A stretch of DNA of 64,000 bases from Melieria omissa (Eukaryota > Arthropoda > Insecta > Diptera > Ulidiidae): NCBI GenBank assembly GCA_963971225.1, contig OZ020269.1, positions 31,889,264-31,953,263 on the forward strand, in the 5' to 3' direction. The first letter of the stretch is position 1; the number at the start of each line of letters is the position of its first letter. Shown one piece after another: positions 10,571-21,285 of this stretch. A model generated the notes under the pieces. It saw only the letters and a list, made by a program, of their open reading frames with translations, was not told the DNA's origin and searched no databases. The position numbers and the translations under genes are program-made.

Positions 10571-10588
10571 TGGCGCCCGAGCAGGGAC
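10571..10588 (+). other. primer binding site, tRNA-Lys type
   Basis: TGGCGCCCGAGCAGGGAC differs by one base from the classical tRNA-Lys3 primer binding site. It marks the start of the internal region of a gypsy-type element whose gag begins near 11243. Confidence 0.85.
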
Positions 10589-10984
10589 CCGACGCAACAA
10601 GTTGATGTGAAGTTTGTTGAACGTCGGGAATAATTGTGGCCACAACGCGTCCACACGAAAGTGCGATTTATAGCTCCGGAATCAAAAAGTACGGACGTCG
10701 CGAAGGTGGAAAGTGCGCGTGGAGTACTCGAATCCAGGAAAGTAACGACAAAAAAAGTTACAGGATTTGGGGCCACACGAAAAAAGCCAGTATCCGTAAG
10801 AAACGGAGAAAAGCATAAAAACACCACAAATAGAAGCAGCAATTTGAAGACAACTGAAGCAGCGACCGAAGAGGCAGCTTAACGATAAAAAGAAGCAGCA
10901 ATTTGAAGACAACTGAAGCAGCAACCGAGGAGGCGATGTGAGAGTAGCAGGAAGCAGGAAAGTTAAGTAAGTTAAGATAAGCTT

Positions 10985-11224
10985 ATGGACATAGTTAAGG
11001 ATATATTTTATAAAAAGAAGGGTTATATAAGATTATACGATTGTAGGAAGTGTGGGGGAACACATAAGACAAAGGACTGTTGTTGCGGCCTAGGCGAATG
11101 CGACCCTGGCGTGATGCCATTTTCGCAATCTTCTACGTTTTGGACTTTTTGGGAGGACGCTGAGCAGGAGGAAGGGAAGCCATGTTGTTCAAATCATCAA
11201 ATATTGAAACGCATCAGAAATTGA
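10985..11224 (+). CDS. small leader ORF with knuckle-like Cys/His motif
   Basis: A 79-residue frame upstream of gag reads MDIVKDIFYKKKGYIRLYDC, then CRKCGGTHKTKDC. This has CX2CX3HX4C spacing, one residue shorter than a retroviral zinc knuckle. It lies in the leader between PBS and gag and is not in frame with gag. It may be non-functional leader sequence. No family is recognised. Confidence 0.3.
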   Translation: MDIVKDIFYKKKGYIRLYDCRKCGGTHKTKDCCCGLGECDPGVMPFSQSSTFWTFWEDAEQEEGKPCCSNHQILKRIRN

Positions 11225-11242
11225 ATAAAGTTTTTAATATCC

Positions 11243-12391
11243 TTGTATACACCAACCGATTTTTTGTCTGCGGTCGCATTGGGGCGGCCACCACTGTACA
11301 AAACCAAACTGGACGACTTAATTAAAAGTTTTCAAAAAATGACAACGAGTGGTACAAATATGGCAAATACGGATTTAGTGGCTAGGATAGTGGCAGCTAG
11401 CATGAGTTCGTTGAGGACAGAGGTAGAAGCGCTGCGGAGGCAGCTCGAAGCCGTGGTAAATACAAATAGTGTGACAGAGTATGTGAGGCAAACAATCGAT
11501 GAAAGTCTGTGAAAGTGTGAAGAAAGTCTAGACGTTATAAAATCTTTGCCGGGATTTAGCGGTAAAGCAGATAATTACGTAAGTTGGTCCGAGGCTGCCA
11601 ACAGTTCATTGAGTTTATACCTAAGGGGAAGTAAGAGGTATTTTGCGGCTCTTACTATTTTAAGAAATAAGGTAACTGACGAGGCGAATAATGTTTTGAC
11701 TAACCATGGCACGGTTTTGAATTTTGAGGCAATATTGAGTAGGTTGGATTTCGCTTATGCGGATAAGCGCCCCATTCACATAATCGAACAAGAGTTGAGT
11801 ATATTACGACAGGGTAATATGACTATAATCGACTACTATAACGACGTTAATAGGAAATTGACATTACTTATAAATAAAACGATAATAACATATGGTTCTG
11901 GAAATCGAATCACCAAAGAAATGAATGACAAAAATAGAAGCAACGCTCTCAGGGTATTCATAACGGGTTTGAACCGAAATTTGTCAAACGTTTTGTTTTC
12001 GCTAGAGCCCACGGACTTGCCAAATGCATTGGCCAAGGCACAGGAATTAGAATCAAATAATGTAAGAGCGAACTTTGCTTTACAATTCAATAAAGGGCAA
12101 ATCAACCCTAGTAAAAATTACAATTACAATAATAATAATAACAACAATTTGCGTTTCCCAAGGAGTAACAATTTTAGACCTACGCAAAATAATGTTCCGA
12201 ATAATTTTACGTATGGGAATAGACAACCATATACAAATAGAAATTTTCAGCAAAAACCTATTACAATGGAAGTTGATCCTTCTTTAACTGATGCAAGGTA
12301 TAAATCATCCTTTGCAATCCACAGTATAAATCATCCTTTGGACAACAAGAATATAGATACGGTCCACATAGTCGGGAGAAAAGGCCAATAA
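11243..12391 (+). pseudogene. gypsy-type (errantivirus-like) Gag with one stop
   Basis: The likely Met is at 11339 (MTTSGTNMANTD). A coiled-coil-like helix (LRTEVEALRRQLEAV) is followed by a TGA at 11510-11512. In the same frame comes the Gag core: LPGFSGKADNYVSWSEAA, AALTILRNKVTDEANNVL, LSRLDFAYADKRPIHIIEQE and ALRVFITGLNRNLSNVLF. The C-terminus is Asn-rich (AAT/AAC microsatellite near 12120-12150) and lacks CCHC knuckles, as in insect errantivirus-type Gag. It ends at 12391, and no pol follows. The core is clearly homologous to the Gag at 40225. Confidence 0.9.
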
Positions 12392-12865
12392 GCGAAAGTG
12401 TGCAACAATCGACAAAAAGTGCTTATTTTAAAAACGTTGGGGACTCCAGTACATTAATTTAGTATACTTAATGTTTAGAGTTTTTAATGTCTCCGCTAAA
12501 GTAGCACATATTGTAACAACTCTGAACTTCTTGTAAGCCGTTAGCAACAAACACTTTCGTCCTCTTGATGCGCGGCAATCCGGCCTTGGCCCTTTTCTTA
12601 TTTACTTTGCTTCGTCACTCTCGATTATCCAACAGGAACGAAGCAGAATCATTTGAGAAGTAATAAATATCAAAGAATAAATATCAATGAATCTGTAATG
12701 AACAAATCCTGTGCATCGGGAATTACAATTAGCAATATCGTAGCGTAAAAAATGCAACCCTGAACAAACAGCAGGAATTGGCAACGCTGGCTGATCTACT
12801 ACAATAAAACGAGGAAAAGCGAAATCAGGCCAACGAAAAACGGAAGCGAGGAGTCACGCACGAGA
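12392..12865. other. no recognisable gene
   Basis: Mixed sequence after the truncated gag. AATAAATATCA repeats occur near 12662-12685. No coding match. Confidence 0.4.
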
Positions 12866-13636
12866 TTGGGAACGAGACGGTTGAGCAGAGAGAAAAAGGA
12901 AGAACGTGCAGGCTGGGACGATCAGAGTGCGGCGCCGAGAAAAATCGGAGGAGACACGTGGAAGGGTAGCAGTCGAAGAGTGCAACTGCCAGCGTGTCCC
13001 CCGGAAACCGGCACTACGCCCGCCGTGTGGTTAACTGGAGATCGACAGACGCGAGGCACCACGACGCAGCCACCGGGACGCGCACCACGGCTTCGTGCCC
13101 TTGCTACTTACAACCAAGGCCTCGACGGTGCCGGCGCTGCCACTACTGCAACGAACACTGCCACTCACCGCTTCCAGCCCTGCCTCGGCTCCAGGCGCCT
13201 ATCGCTCACAGCTGCTCAGTTGCGTCACCCCAAAAAGCAGCTACGTTCGGAGCTACTCGGCGGGCGAAGACCACGCGACAACGGCGTGCTATTGGCGTGG
13301 CTTGGTTGTTCATCGTCGCAACGCGTACAGCCAGTGACGTACACCATTCCGGTGGCTTCAATTCCCTTCGACAGCTATCCGACTCCTTGCCCCACCTCAG
13401 CTCTGTACGCTCCCGCATTGGGCATTTCGGAAGCACTGTGCGGCAGTCCGGCACAGGCCACTCCAGAGGAGCGGCTTCGCATCGACCAGGGCAGTCGTGC
13501 TAGCTCGTTCAGCAGCCAGTCACCCCCCCAGAATTGGCGGCCTCAGCAGGAGTGTTCCCGCGTAAAACGCGACAGCTACGCCACGGGGCCTGGTGGCATG
13601 ACGAGTGCAAATCATAATGGCGGTCGCCGCCATTAA
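12866..13636 (+). other. GC-rich block with overlapping open frames
   Basis: About 850 bp that is clearly more GC-rich and CpG-rich than its surroundings. It carries a 256-residue frame plus a 169-residue frame in another phase. Open frames are expected by chance in GC-rich DNA because stops are rare. The predicted protein is Pro/Arg/Thr/Ala-rich without a domain I recognise. It may be a 5' leader or gag-like region of a retroelement. I do not call it a gene. Confidence 0.3.
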
Positions 13637-13722
13637 CCTCGTGGGCGCATAATGGCGACCAAAGACAGCGAGCAAACAACAGCACAACGAGACCCACCCC
13701 GACGAGTGACAGCAGCGAGGGA

Positions 13723-13786
13723 AATTTAAGAGCAGTGGCTCAAATTTTTTTTGATTAAAGGAAAATTTAAGAGCAGTGGCTCAAGT
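13723..13786. repeat. short tandem repeat AAATTTAAGAGCAGTGGCTCAA x2
   Basis: Two copies of a roughly 22-bp unit at about 13723 and 13764. Each contains GAGCAGTGGCTC, an imperfect palindrome. They are separated by about 20 bp at the edge of the GC-rich block. Confidence 0.7.
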
Positions 13787-13903
13787 GTAAACTAAGGGAA
13801 AAATGGGTAGTTCCGCGGTAACCTTTTGTGGTAAAGTATGAAATATTTTACGCATTGAAGTTGCCCCCTTCAGAGTATAATGTTGTTGAAAATTTTTCCA
13901 CAG

Positions 13904-13952
13904 CACGGCGATCTGCGGAGGAGGCCTTCGACGCAGGATTCAGCAAATACAT
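13904..13952 (+). other. possible internal exon
   Basis: A 49-bp segment has a pyrimidine-rich acceptor (TTTTTCCACAG) and a strong donor (GTGAGTGC). One frame reads RRSAEEAFDAGFSKYM. Joined to 15422-15483 the phase can be kept open, but no protein family is recognised. Confidence 0.25.
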
Positions 13953-14327
13953 GTGAGTGCTAACTTGTGCTGGGTTAAAATTTGTTTGTGATTAAAAATC
14001 AAATTCCGTTTTTGCAATTAAAATTTTCTTAAAGCTAAAAAATTTTGTAAACGAGGTGGCCAGGAAATTTCTTTCGCAAAACCGATTACTTCTGTCACAA
14101 TTTCTGTCAGAAATGCATGTTACCAACTGCAGCAAGTGTCAAATGTACACCATGCGGACTACCCTCGTTGCATTTCCGCGGAAGTTCGGTCTTTTCTATT
14201 TCCAACTCTCGAGCAGATCGGTCGACAAATAAGGACCATAAAAATATATTCTACTTCGGTATTGAAGTGTAAAAGTTCAGTGAGTGCATTGTGTTATAGC
14301 CCCAATTGGGAAACAAAACAAAATTAA

Positions 14328-14605
14328 CCCTCCGATGGGCAGTAAATAGTTACTACACATTTGCACTTTGTCGTCTGGCCAGACGAAAACTGGGCGAGGC
14401 TTCTGACAAAGGTAAAGCACAATGACAGATGACGTTAATTATGTTAATATGGTAGGCAACATATGTAAGTATATATATATACAAATTATGTTCATATATA
14501 CTAACTTAGTTACCCACAAATACACTGTAAAAGGGAGATGAATCTGTGAGTTTTTTATTTGTTTGAACCATTTCGTCTGGCCAGACGACAAAGTCCATCC
14601 GAGGG
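14328..14605. mobile_element. 278-bp piggyBac-type MITE (CCCTCSGATGG ends)
   Basis: TTAA at 14324-14327 and 14606-14609 flank inverted ends CCCTCCGATGG and CCATCCGAGGG (one mismatch). Just inside lies a second inverted motif around a palindrome, CGTCTGGCCAGACG, present at about 14372 and 14574. No coding frame. Confidence 0.85.
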
Positions 14606-14779
14606 TTAAAACGAAGCAAAAAAACAAACCCCAAAATATACTTTGTGAAGCGCACCACGATAAAAGTAGAGAGGGGGCATTACAATCATCGACTCTGCTG
14701 CAGGATCGCACTTTGACGGTATCGCCGTCGCGGTATTTGCAGAGAATTTTAAGTGCAGCATACGTACACCTTAATCGGT

Positions 14780-15219
14780 AAGAGTCTAATTAGTTGTCCA
14801 TTTTGCCATTTTGCGCATTTAGTTTTCTACATGCAAATAAATTTGCAGTGCATTGGGTATTTTCATTTGCGGTGCTGCTTGTGCTGGCCGCATGGCCGTG
14901 GCTGTAACCGGAGAGCAAAATTTAAGCGAAGAAGAACCACCCTAAAAGAATGCCAACTATGCATCATCTCATCAGATTGTGAACTCCGCCGACGAAAACA
15001 ACCTAGCTTTATCTTCAATCTCGCCATCGGCTTAATTTCTACTCCACCACTGTGCCTCGGGACTAAACGTTATTAATTACTATTCGCCAAACTTCATTAT
15101 GCCGTGTCATTATAACCACTCTCAGAAAATTTGTTTCTAAATTATATTTTATATACTTACTAAATCCTTATCTTAACTATCTTAAACTTAATCCTAAACT
15201 TAAATATCCCAGTTCTTAA

Positions 15220-15253
<34 letters not shown>
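14780..15253 (+). repeat. probable LINE 3' end with 30-base A tail
   Basis: The segment ends in TTCTTAAATAAA followed by about 30 A (15221-15250), the signature of a poly(A)-tailed non-LTR retrotransposon or retrocopy. Upstream sequence has TTAAACTTAATCC-like repeats typical of a LINE 3' UTR. The short ORF there (to 15076) is not recognised. The left boundary is approximate. Confidence 0.5.
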
Positions 15254-15255
<2 letters not shown>

Positions 15256-15421
15256 AAAGTCTTGGCTATTGCACTATTTTTTTGTAGTTCTAAGTTTATG
15301 TACATAATTATCATTAGCTTATCATTTTCCCTTTTGTAACTTAATTCGTAATTTGGTCTAAATTGTCATTCGCGAGAAATGAATAGAGCGGCGAATATGT
15401 GCCAATAACATTTTTTTTTAG

Positions 15422-15483
15422 CTCAGCAACTAAGCATCGACTCAGCTGGAGGCCTTCATCTGATCGCGCTGCCGAATTCCAAT
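15422..15483 (+). other. possible internal exon
   Basis: A T-rich acceptor (TTTTTTTTTAG) and a consensus donor (GTAAGTTGC) bound a 62-bp segment that is open in more than one frame. It is a candidate exon only; no homology is recognised. Confidence 0.25.
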
Positions 15484-16060
15484 GTAAGTTGCTTTTCTCT
15501 TTTCTCTTTGTTTCCATTGTGCATATTTTCGCCTCAATATTATTTTCTCATACGGTTTGTCAACCAACTACATAAATGCATACACAAACAAGTTGACATC
15601 CCGTATATACATTTGTTCTCGCGCAACATTTGCTATGCAACATGTTCACTTGCATACGTTTACCCCATTTGCTATTATTTTTTTTGCCACTTAAATTTTT
15701 TACTATGTACATATATGTATTCCTAATGCGGTTCAATGATTTATATTAAAATGATTTGTTAATTTGAAAACTATTAATGGTCTGAAAGTTAGTGAGAGGG
15801 GGAGTATTTGGGACTTTCGGTAACACCTTATGAAAGTCATGGAAGGGCGGGTATAGAGCAGCACAATAAATGTAACTGCGCTGCATGTGTCGGCAACATG
15901 TCGCTAAAAGGTATGTGTAAGTGTTTGAGGGCGTTCGGAAGTTGCATTGTCATAGCCTATAATAAGTTTTTTTTCAGTCTACGTTCTTGGTCAATATAAC
16001 TTTTTTTATTATCGTGTGCATAATTTTTTTTTTCTTTCTCTCTCTCTCGTTCTACTCCTA

Positions 16061-16243
16061 GACCTTTACGGTATCGAAGATTTTCGAATTTATGGCTGTC
16101 TACATAACCCACCCCAGACTGAGCTTCGGGACAAAAGCCAGATGCACACGGTCAGCCATGAATTCTTCTGTAGGCCAAATCTTCCGGTTTATTCCATAAC
16201 AAACTATAAGTTGTTCTGTCAATATCGTACTTCTGAGGGGTAG
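16061..16243 (+). other. possible terminal exon of an unknown gene
   Basis: A long pyrimidine tract ending in CTCCTAG leads into an open frame reading DLYGIEDFRIYGCLHNPPQT and ending RTSEG-stop. It has a protein-like composition, but I cannot assign it to a family. Confidence 0.3.
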
Positions 16244-17447
16244 GTAGGAAAAGAAACTGGTGCGAAGAAAAATTACTTAGCGGTTGCGCCCTTTCTAAAG
16301 GGGTTGCTTTTGTAAAGGGGGTGGCGCACCCGAGGTTGACATACGCAGCGGAAAGGTTATCGTAGAATAGTAAGAACAATGTTCTAGTGTTAAGAATTAT
16401 TGAATATGTTGTTACACCATGAATGAAAACGAATTAAAGGAAATGAATAGATAAACAGAGTTGTTTATAGGAGGGAGAGGAGGGGCCAACTATTGGATAT
16501 GGGGATCTGGTTAACTAAAAGCAACAGATCCAAAGGTAGGGAGGGTATAGATGCGTGAGTACAAAACCGACCTTCGTACTCGTCGTGAACAGGATACCAT
16601 CGTTTCCAGCTTGTGCTCGAGTTGATTGCCCACTTCGGTCCGAGACACCTTTTTTGGCTTTTTTCCACCTTGCCGCCCCACATACAAATTTTTTTTGCTG
16701 GCTTTTGTGTAAATTTAAATAACAAGGGACTCTAGATAACAACGGTAGTGGAGGGAGCTTTTGAAACAGGTCACGAACCCCCCCAACCGACTCTTTAGCC
16801 AGCCATATAAGGGTCCCGCAGACCTAATTTCAAGGCTTGGTCCAATTGTCCATACGGGCACTCGACCACTCCCCCCCCCCCCCCTTAGAAAGAAAGTACA
16901 CTACATATAACAGAAACTCAAATCTGCGACTCCGTAGCCCCAAAATCCAGACCATCCAGGTTAGAAGAGTTATGATAATAACAACATCCTTATGAAGGCA
17001 TAGTCCAATTAATTGGACACAAGGAATGAGACCAATATATGGAGCCCTTCCCGCGTTTTTATCGTATGAACCAAAAACCAAATTTTACAGGAGACGTTTT
17101 TTTGGTTTTCTCTGCATTGGCACAACAAAGCTGCATTATTTTTGGCATACACACTTTATTTAGGATTACACACTTGGAAAGGGTTTTTTAGTAACTTCAG
17201 CAAAGCGCAACGGTGTTATTTTGGACATACGATAATTTGTGCGGGCACTATTATGAGCGATTCAAATATTGCAGTGGCACATACGATAAACTCGTTTCTA
17301 AGTAAAAAAAGAATGTTTTCCTTGGTAAATGTATTTTCATTTATTAAATACAAAATAATGTTACTTTCAGATTGACATAGTGTAATTCATAGTGATATAG
17401 TGAAGTTTTATATAAAAAATAAAAAAAATTTCAGAAAAAATTAAATA
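16244..17447. other. no recognisable gene; poly-C tract
   Basis: No coding similarity on either strand. A C-tract of about 16 bases lies near 16870-16885. The minus-strand frames here are short and compositionally random. Confidence 0.4.
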
Positions 17448-18379
17448 CAGTGGACGTCCAATATAAAGAATCTTATCGAAATTTAGAATCGATCGAAATT
17501 TTTTTTTGTTTTAAACCATCCTTCTTAAAGAAATAAATCTCACATATTCAGTTTTTAACCTTCTGCCTGTCCCTTGGGGTCTATTTGACCCCAGGCGGAC
17601 GAAAAAAAACTCGTGTACTTGTGTTATTTAGTGTTAATCGCGCTTACAACCCAATAAAAAATCAAGAAAAACACTATTCGAGGCTTTTCTCTTTTCTTTT
17701 GTGATTTATGTGTAAGATTTCTTCATGATTTGTCAGTAAATTATATAACAGTTTGATTGGGGTCATCTTGACACCAAAGGACAGCGAAAGCAATTTTGAG
17801 CAAAGGACAGAAGGTTAAAAAATATCATGTTTTATTCCAACATTTTCAAAATACAAAATGGCTAATGTGAAAAGTCTTCGATGCGGACTGCTTCTTTACC
17901 GCATTTATAGGGGTTTCCCCTGCGCGTTGGCTCGTATTTAAAAACAAAAAAAAAAACAAAAAAAAAAGTAAACTTTTCTGTGTGGACATTTTTCTTGATT
18001 GGTTATTGAAATTTAAATTTTTAAAAGAAAAACGCCGACCGAACGCAAAACAAATCATGTGAAAATGATCAGCAATGCATACAAACAGAATTTGAAAATA
18101 TTGGTAACTTGACGTAAATTTGAAAGTTTTAACGTAACAAAAACAAAAACAATTGAGGTACCGTTCACTTGACGAATCCAAACATTCATTGTTATTGTAA
18201 AGAATGTGAATGCTCAAACAAAAACAATTGGAAGGGTGAAAAACAGCATAAATATTCGTTATATCGAATAGCAAATTTCACTTTTGTTCTTAATATAGAA
18301 CCAGCAATGGAGAAAATTTGGCCGTACGTTAAATCCATAATTCGTTAAATGGAAAGTTCGTTATACTGGACGTCCACTG
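17448..18379. mobile_element. pogo/Tigger-like non-autonomous element, TA duplication
   Basis: Ends CAGTGGACGTCCAATATAA (17448) and TTATACTGGACGTCCACTG (ending 18379) are inverted and flanked by TA (17446-17447 and 18380-18381). CAGT ends with a TA duplication are typical of pogo/Tigger elements, including the coding copy at 47475. No transposase frame remains, and a piggyBac-type MITE (17559-17814) is inserted within it. Confidence 0.85.
17559..17814. mobile_element. 256-bp piggyBac-type MITE nested in the pogo-like element
   Basis: TTAA at 17555-17558 and 17815-17818 flank inverted ends CCTTCTGCCTGTCC and GGACAGAAGG. The core holds GGGGTCTATTTGACCCC and its partner GGGGTCATCTTGACACC. No coding frame. 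Confidence 0.8.
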
Positions 18380-18579
18380 TACTGTATTCGTCATCTCTTT
18401 TGATGACTAGCACATCTTTTATCATTCCCTCAAATTTTAAATCTAAATATTCGTGAGCCAACTCCGCCGTCCGCCTGATTTTCAACTCTTTTTGGCAAAT
18501 TCTTATTTCTCCTTCCCCGCTTTCCTACACAAATTTCTGGTTCTTCATTAAAACTTGTATCGTTGTCGCTGTCCCTTAC

Positions 18580-19223
18580 GGACGAGCTTTGTTAAGAGCG
18601 ATAAGAAATAAAATAGAGGGCAATGCCAATGAAACTCTAAGTATGTATGGAACCCCATTAAATTGGGTTGAAATAAAAAGCAACCTAATTTTAAATTACT
18701 CCGATAAACGCACCGAAACCTCTTTAATCAGGGATTTGCATAATATGAAACAAGGCGGAAAGACCATAGAAAATTTCTACAACGACATAATTGAATTACA
18801 GTCAACACTAACAATGTTTTGATCCACGAATTCAAGGTATCCTAAATGCAAAGAAAGACCTCTTCAACAAAATGTGCCTCAATGCTTTCTTGACAGGATT
18901 AAGCGAACATTAGTGCGATGAGACCAGATTCCTTACCAATTGCCCTCGCTTTCTGTATTAAGGAACAAAACATATATCACCAGAGAACTGAAACGTTTAA
19001 ACCACAATATAGACAACAATTCGTACCTTATCACGAAAAAACACAAAATTACCCGAACACCAGGAATTCGTTTTCAAACTTTAACCAGTTTAATAGAGGA
19101 TTCAACCATAACAGACCACAAAATCCATTCAATGAAATGTATTTTAAAAACAACCAAAATGCTTACAACAACAGCAACGCCAACAGTAACAGTGGCAGAA
19201 GCGCCAGCAGTAATACAGGGTAG
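18580..19223 (+). pseudogene. gypsy-type Gag fragment
   Basis: The frame gives LRAIRNKIEGNANETLSMYG, LILNYSDKRTETSLIRDL and KQGGKTIENFYNDI, which align by eye with the Gag core at 11600-11860. After a frameshift near 18820 the N/Q-rich tail (FNQFNRGFNHNRPQNPFNEM and an Asn/Ser-rich end) continues to 19223. No PBS or LTR is attached. Confidence 0.75.
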
Positions 19224-19344
19224 GCCATTTAAACTGGAAGCATCTGGTAACCCTATAACTTTTGACAGAGCTGTCAGATCGACTAATGACATAGCGCGTT
19301 GGAAGCGTCATTCCAAGACAATTTATACCATGGAACAGTACACT

Positions 19345-19686
19345 CCAAAAGTGGTCCATTGAAATGGCTGAGAACGAAGGTGACTTTTGGCGAAAAATCA
19401 TCATGTCAGACGAGGCACATTTCACGTTGAATGGAGGCGTAAACAAACAAAATTGTCGCTTCTATGCCACTCAAAACCCTCAATTATTTGAGGAGCAGCC
19501 TCTATACGACCAAAAAGTCACAGTTTGGTGTGGTGTTTGCGCCGATATGATCATCGGGCCGTATTTTTTCCAAGACAACCGTGGAAAGACCTTATCCATC
19601 GATGGTGACCGTTATCGAGCCATGATAACCAATTTTGTGATGCCAATTGTTCGTGATAATGGTTTGGATAAATGGATTAAGTGCTA
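19345..19686 (+). pseudogene. Tc1/mariner-superfamily transposase fragment
   Basis: The frame reads FWRKIIMSDEAHFTLNGGVN, VTVWCGVCADMIIGPYFF and DRYRAMITNFVMP. It carries the first catalytic Asp (SDEAHF) and the central block of a Tc1/mariner-group (DDxD-type) transposase. It stops at TAA before the second Asp block, and the N-terminus is absent. The gag tail above runs almost into it, so one element probably inserted in the other. Confidence 0.8.
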
Positions 19687-19901
19687 AGTTAGGCAAATAT
19701 AGAGTATAAATAGTCGTAAGAACAGAACAGTTGTGCAGTTGCTGATTGGACACAAGAAATAAAGAAGTGAAATTTTAAAATGATTTTTTTTAAAAACGTC
19801 CAGAAGGACCTATATAAGTCGTGGGACACAATAATCGAAGTGCAGTGCACGAAAAAACTGCCGGCCTTTGAAAAGACAAATTGTCGCTGTGTATACCTTA
19901 A

Positions 19902-20222
19902 CCGTTTGGCAGCTACGCAGCGCCATCGCGCTTCGATATTTCGTCTCTAAAACAGCTGAGCGGCGCGATAGCGCTGCCATTTCAGTGCAAGTTTGTCGAT
20001 CGTCGTGTGAGGTTGTATCTTGCCGTTCATGTGTTTTATAAATAAAAGTGTTCTTTCTCAAGTTTAAAAACTACGATACATCAGTTTTTATTTTTTAAAT
20101 ATTGTTTTTAAAACTTTTTTTTCGCATTGAAAAACGTAGCCATGTCGAGTGATGACTTTTCTATGAATTTTCTATAGCAGTTTTGGAATGTATTAGCATT
20201 TTGATAGTTAGCTGCCAAACGG
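19902..20222. mobile_element. 321-bp piggyBac-type MITE with perfect 14-bp TIRs
   Basis: TTAA at 19898-19901 and 20223-20226 flank CCGTTTGGCAGCTA and its exact inverse TAGCTGCCAAACGG. A near-palindromic GCGCCATCGCGC / GCGCGATAGCGC pair lies close to the left end. No coding frame. Confidence 0.9.
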
Positions 20223-20226
20223 TTAA

Positions 20227-20525
20227 GCTGTGGACAGTGCTGAAGTCAGTGGACTAGCAGCCCATGCGGACAGAGAACCCGGAGTAATCAGGAATCATCG
20301 GAAGATCGACCCCGTAGAAAACGGACAACTCCTCCCCGCCACCGCAGCCGAAACATGCTTATATTAGTTCTATAAGTCTAGTTTATGGAAAAGAGCAAAC
20401 ACAAGAATCGTTGTAAAAATAAATATATTTTATCAGAAATATCAACAGAAAGGAAACCCCCCACCAACCCAACATGTTCCAGATCCGCAACATAATAGCT
20501 CGAAGTCTTTAATTAAATTAATTAT
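20227..20525 (+). repeat. putative gypsy LTR end
   Basis: This sequence lies between the MITE and a PBS. It ends in AATTAAATTAATTAT directly before TGGCGCC. An AAATAAATAT polyadenylation-like stretch is near 20418. The left boundary is unknown. Confidence 0.4.
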
Positions 20526-20543
20526 TGGCGCCCAATGTGGGAC
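20526..20543 (+). other. primer binding site, tRNA-Lys1,2-like
   Basis: TGGCGCCCAATGTGGGAC differs at few positions from the tRNA-Lys1,2 type PBS (compare 38764). The leader continues to about 20715, where an unrelated Myb/SANT-like fragment begins. No gag follows. Confidence 0.75.
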
Positions 20544-20749
20544 TTCGAACAGTAAATCGGAAGTGTAATTTAAAGATTGAACAAATTAAGTAATCACCAA
20601 GCAGCAAGAATCCTAAAGACGAGCCGGGCATAAGAAATCAGAATAGAAGATTCAGAGAATCCTGAAGATAAGCCGGACAAATACGATTAATTCTTCAGAA
20701 GATAATGTAAGTAAAATGCTCATGTTTGGCATAAGACTGCCAACTAGAG

Positions 20750-20890
20750 CAAAATGTTCTTCGATTTTATGGAGGAGAATGCGGACATCGCAAGTCGAAG
20801 TTGAAAATAAGTGGAAGCATTTAACGCAGTTGCTGAACGGGCAAGGATCACCAACAAAAAAAGTAACGGAGTGGAAAAAGGTGACAAGTA
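20750..20890 (+). pseudogene. Myb/SANT-like fragment (Harbinger partner type)
   Basis: Two frames give FFDFMEENADIAS and then VENKWKHLTQLLNGQGSPTK followed by EWKKV. This is the trihelix Myb/SANT-like pattern (xFMxxxPxxAxG...W..LtxxLNxxGpp.k....WkkV) of the second gene of Harbinger elements; compare 54405-54577. It is frameshifted and ends at the donor-like sequence after EWKK. Confidence 0.6.
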
Positions 20891-21285
20891 CATTTAATAA
20901 ATTAATTTTTAAAATTTTCTTTAACCGTTAGAATGCTACGCGGCGCAAAACTGATCCGATAGTTTGTATCGAAAATTGCGGCGAGGCGCAAAACTGCTGC
21001 GCGAGTTACGTACACACTCCCCACACCTACAACAACAATAGCAGTCGACGGCCAATGCACCTGAAAAACCACAACTTGCACTTTTACACATACAACAACA
21101 ACAATAGCGGGCAACAGCCAACGCACTGCAGAAAACGCAACCTCAGCGGTCAAGCCTGCACCGCAGAAGACGCAAGCTCAGCGGTCAAGCTTCCGACCGA
21201 ATTAATTATTAATTGCTTACACTTTCTTTTAATATAAATTTGTACATTAGCATTAAGGTTTCAACTTAACAAAAATATGAAGAAA

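Noticed and set aside
12994..13503. 169-residue ORF in the GC-rich block
   Set aside because: Overlaps a longer frame in another phase; long open frames are expected by chance at this GC content.
16860..16890. Poly-C tract as a hAT terminal region like that at 60121
   Set aside because: No CAGTG terminus, partner end or 8-bp duplication nearby.
17846..18274. 142-residue minus-strand ORF inside the pogo-like element
   Set aside because: No transposase motif; low-complexity Phe/Leu-rich translation from A-rich DNA.
18385..18500. Minus-strand open stretch reading CQKELKIRRTAELAHEYLDL
   Set aside because: Looks protein-like but is short and unassigned; could be a pol or host scrap.
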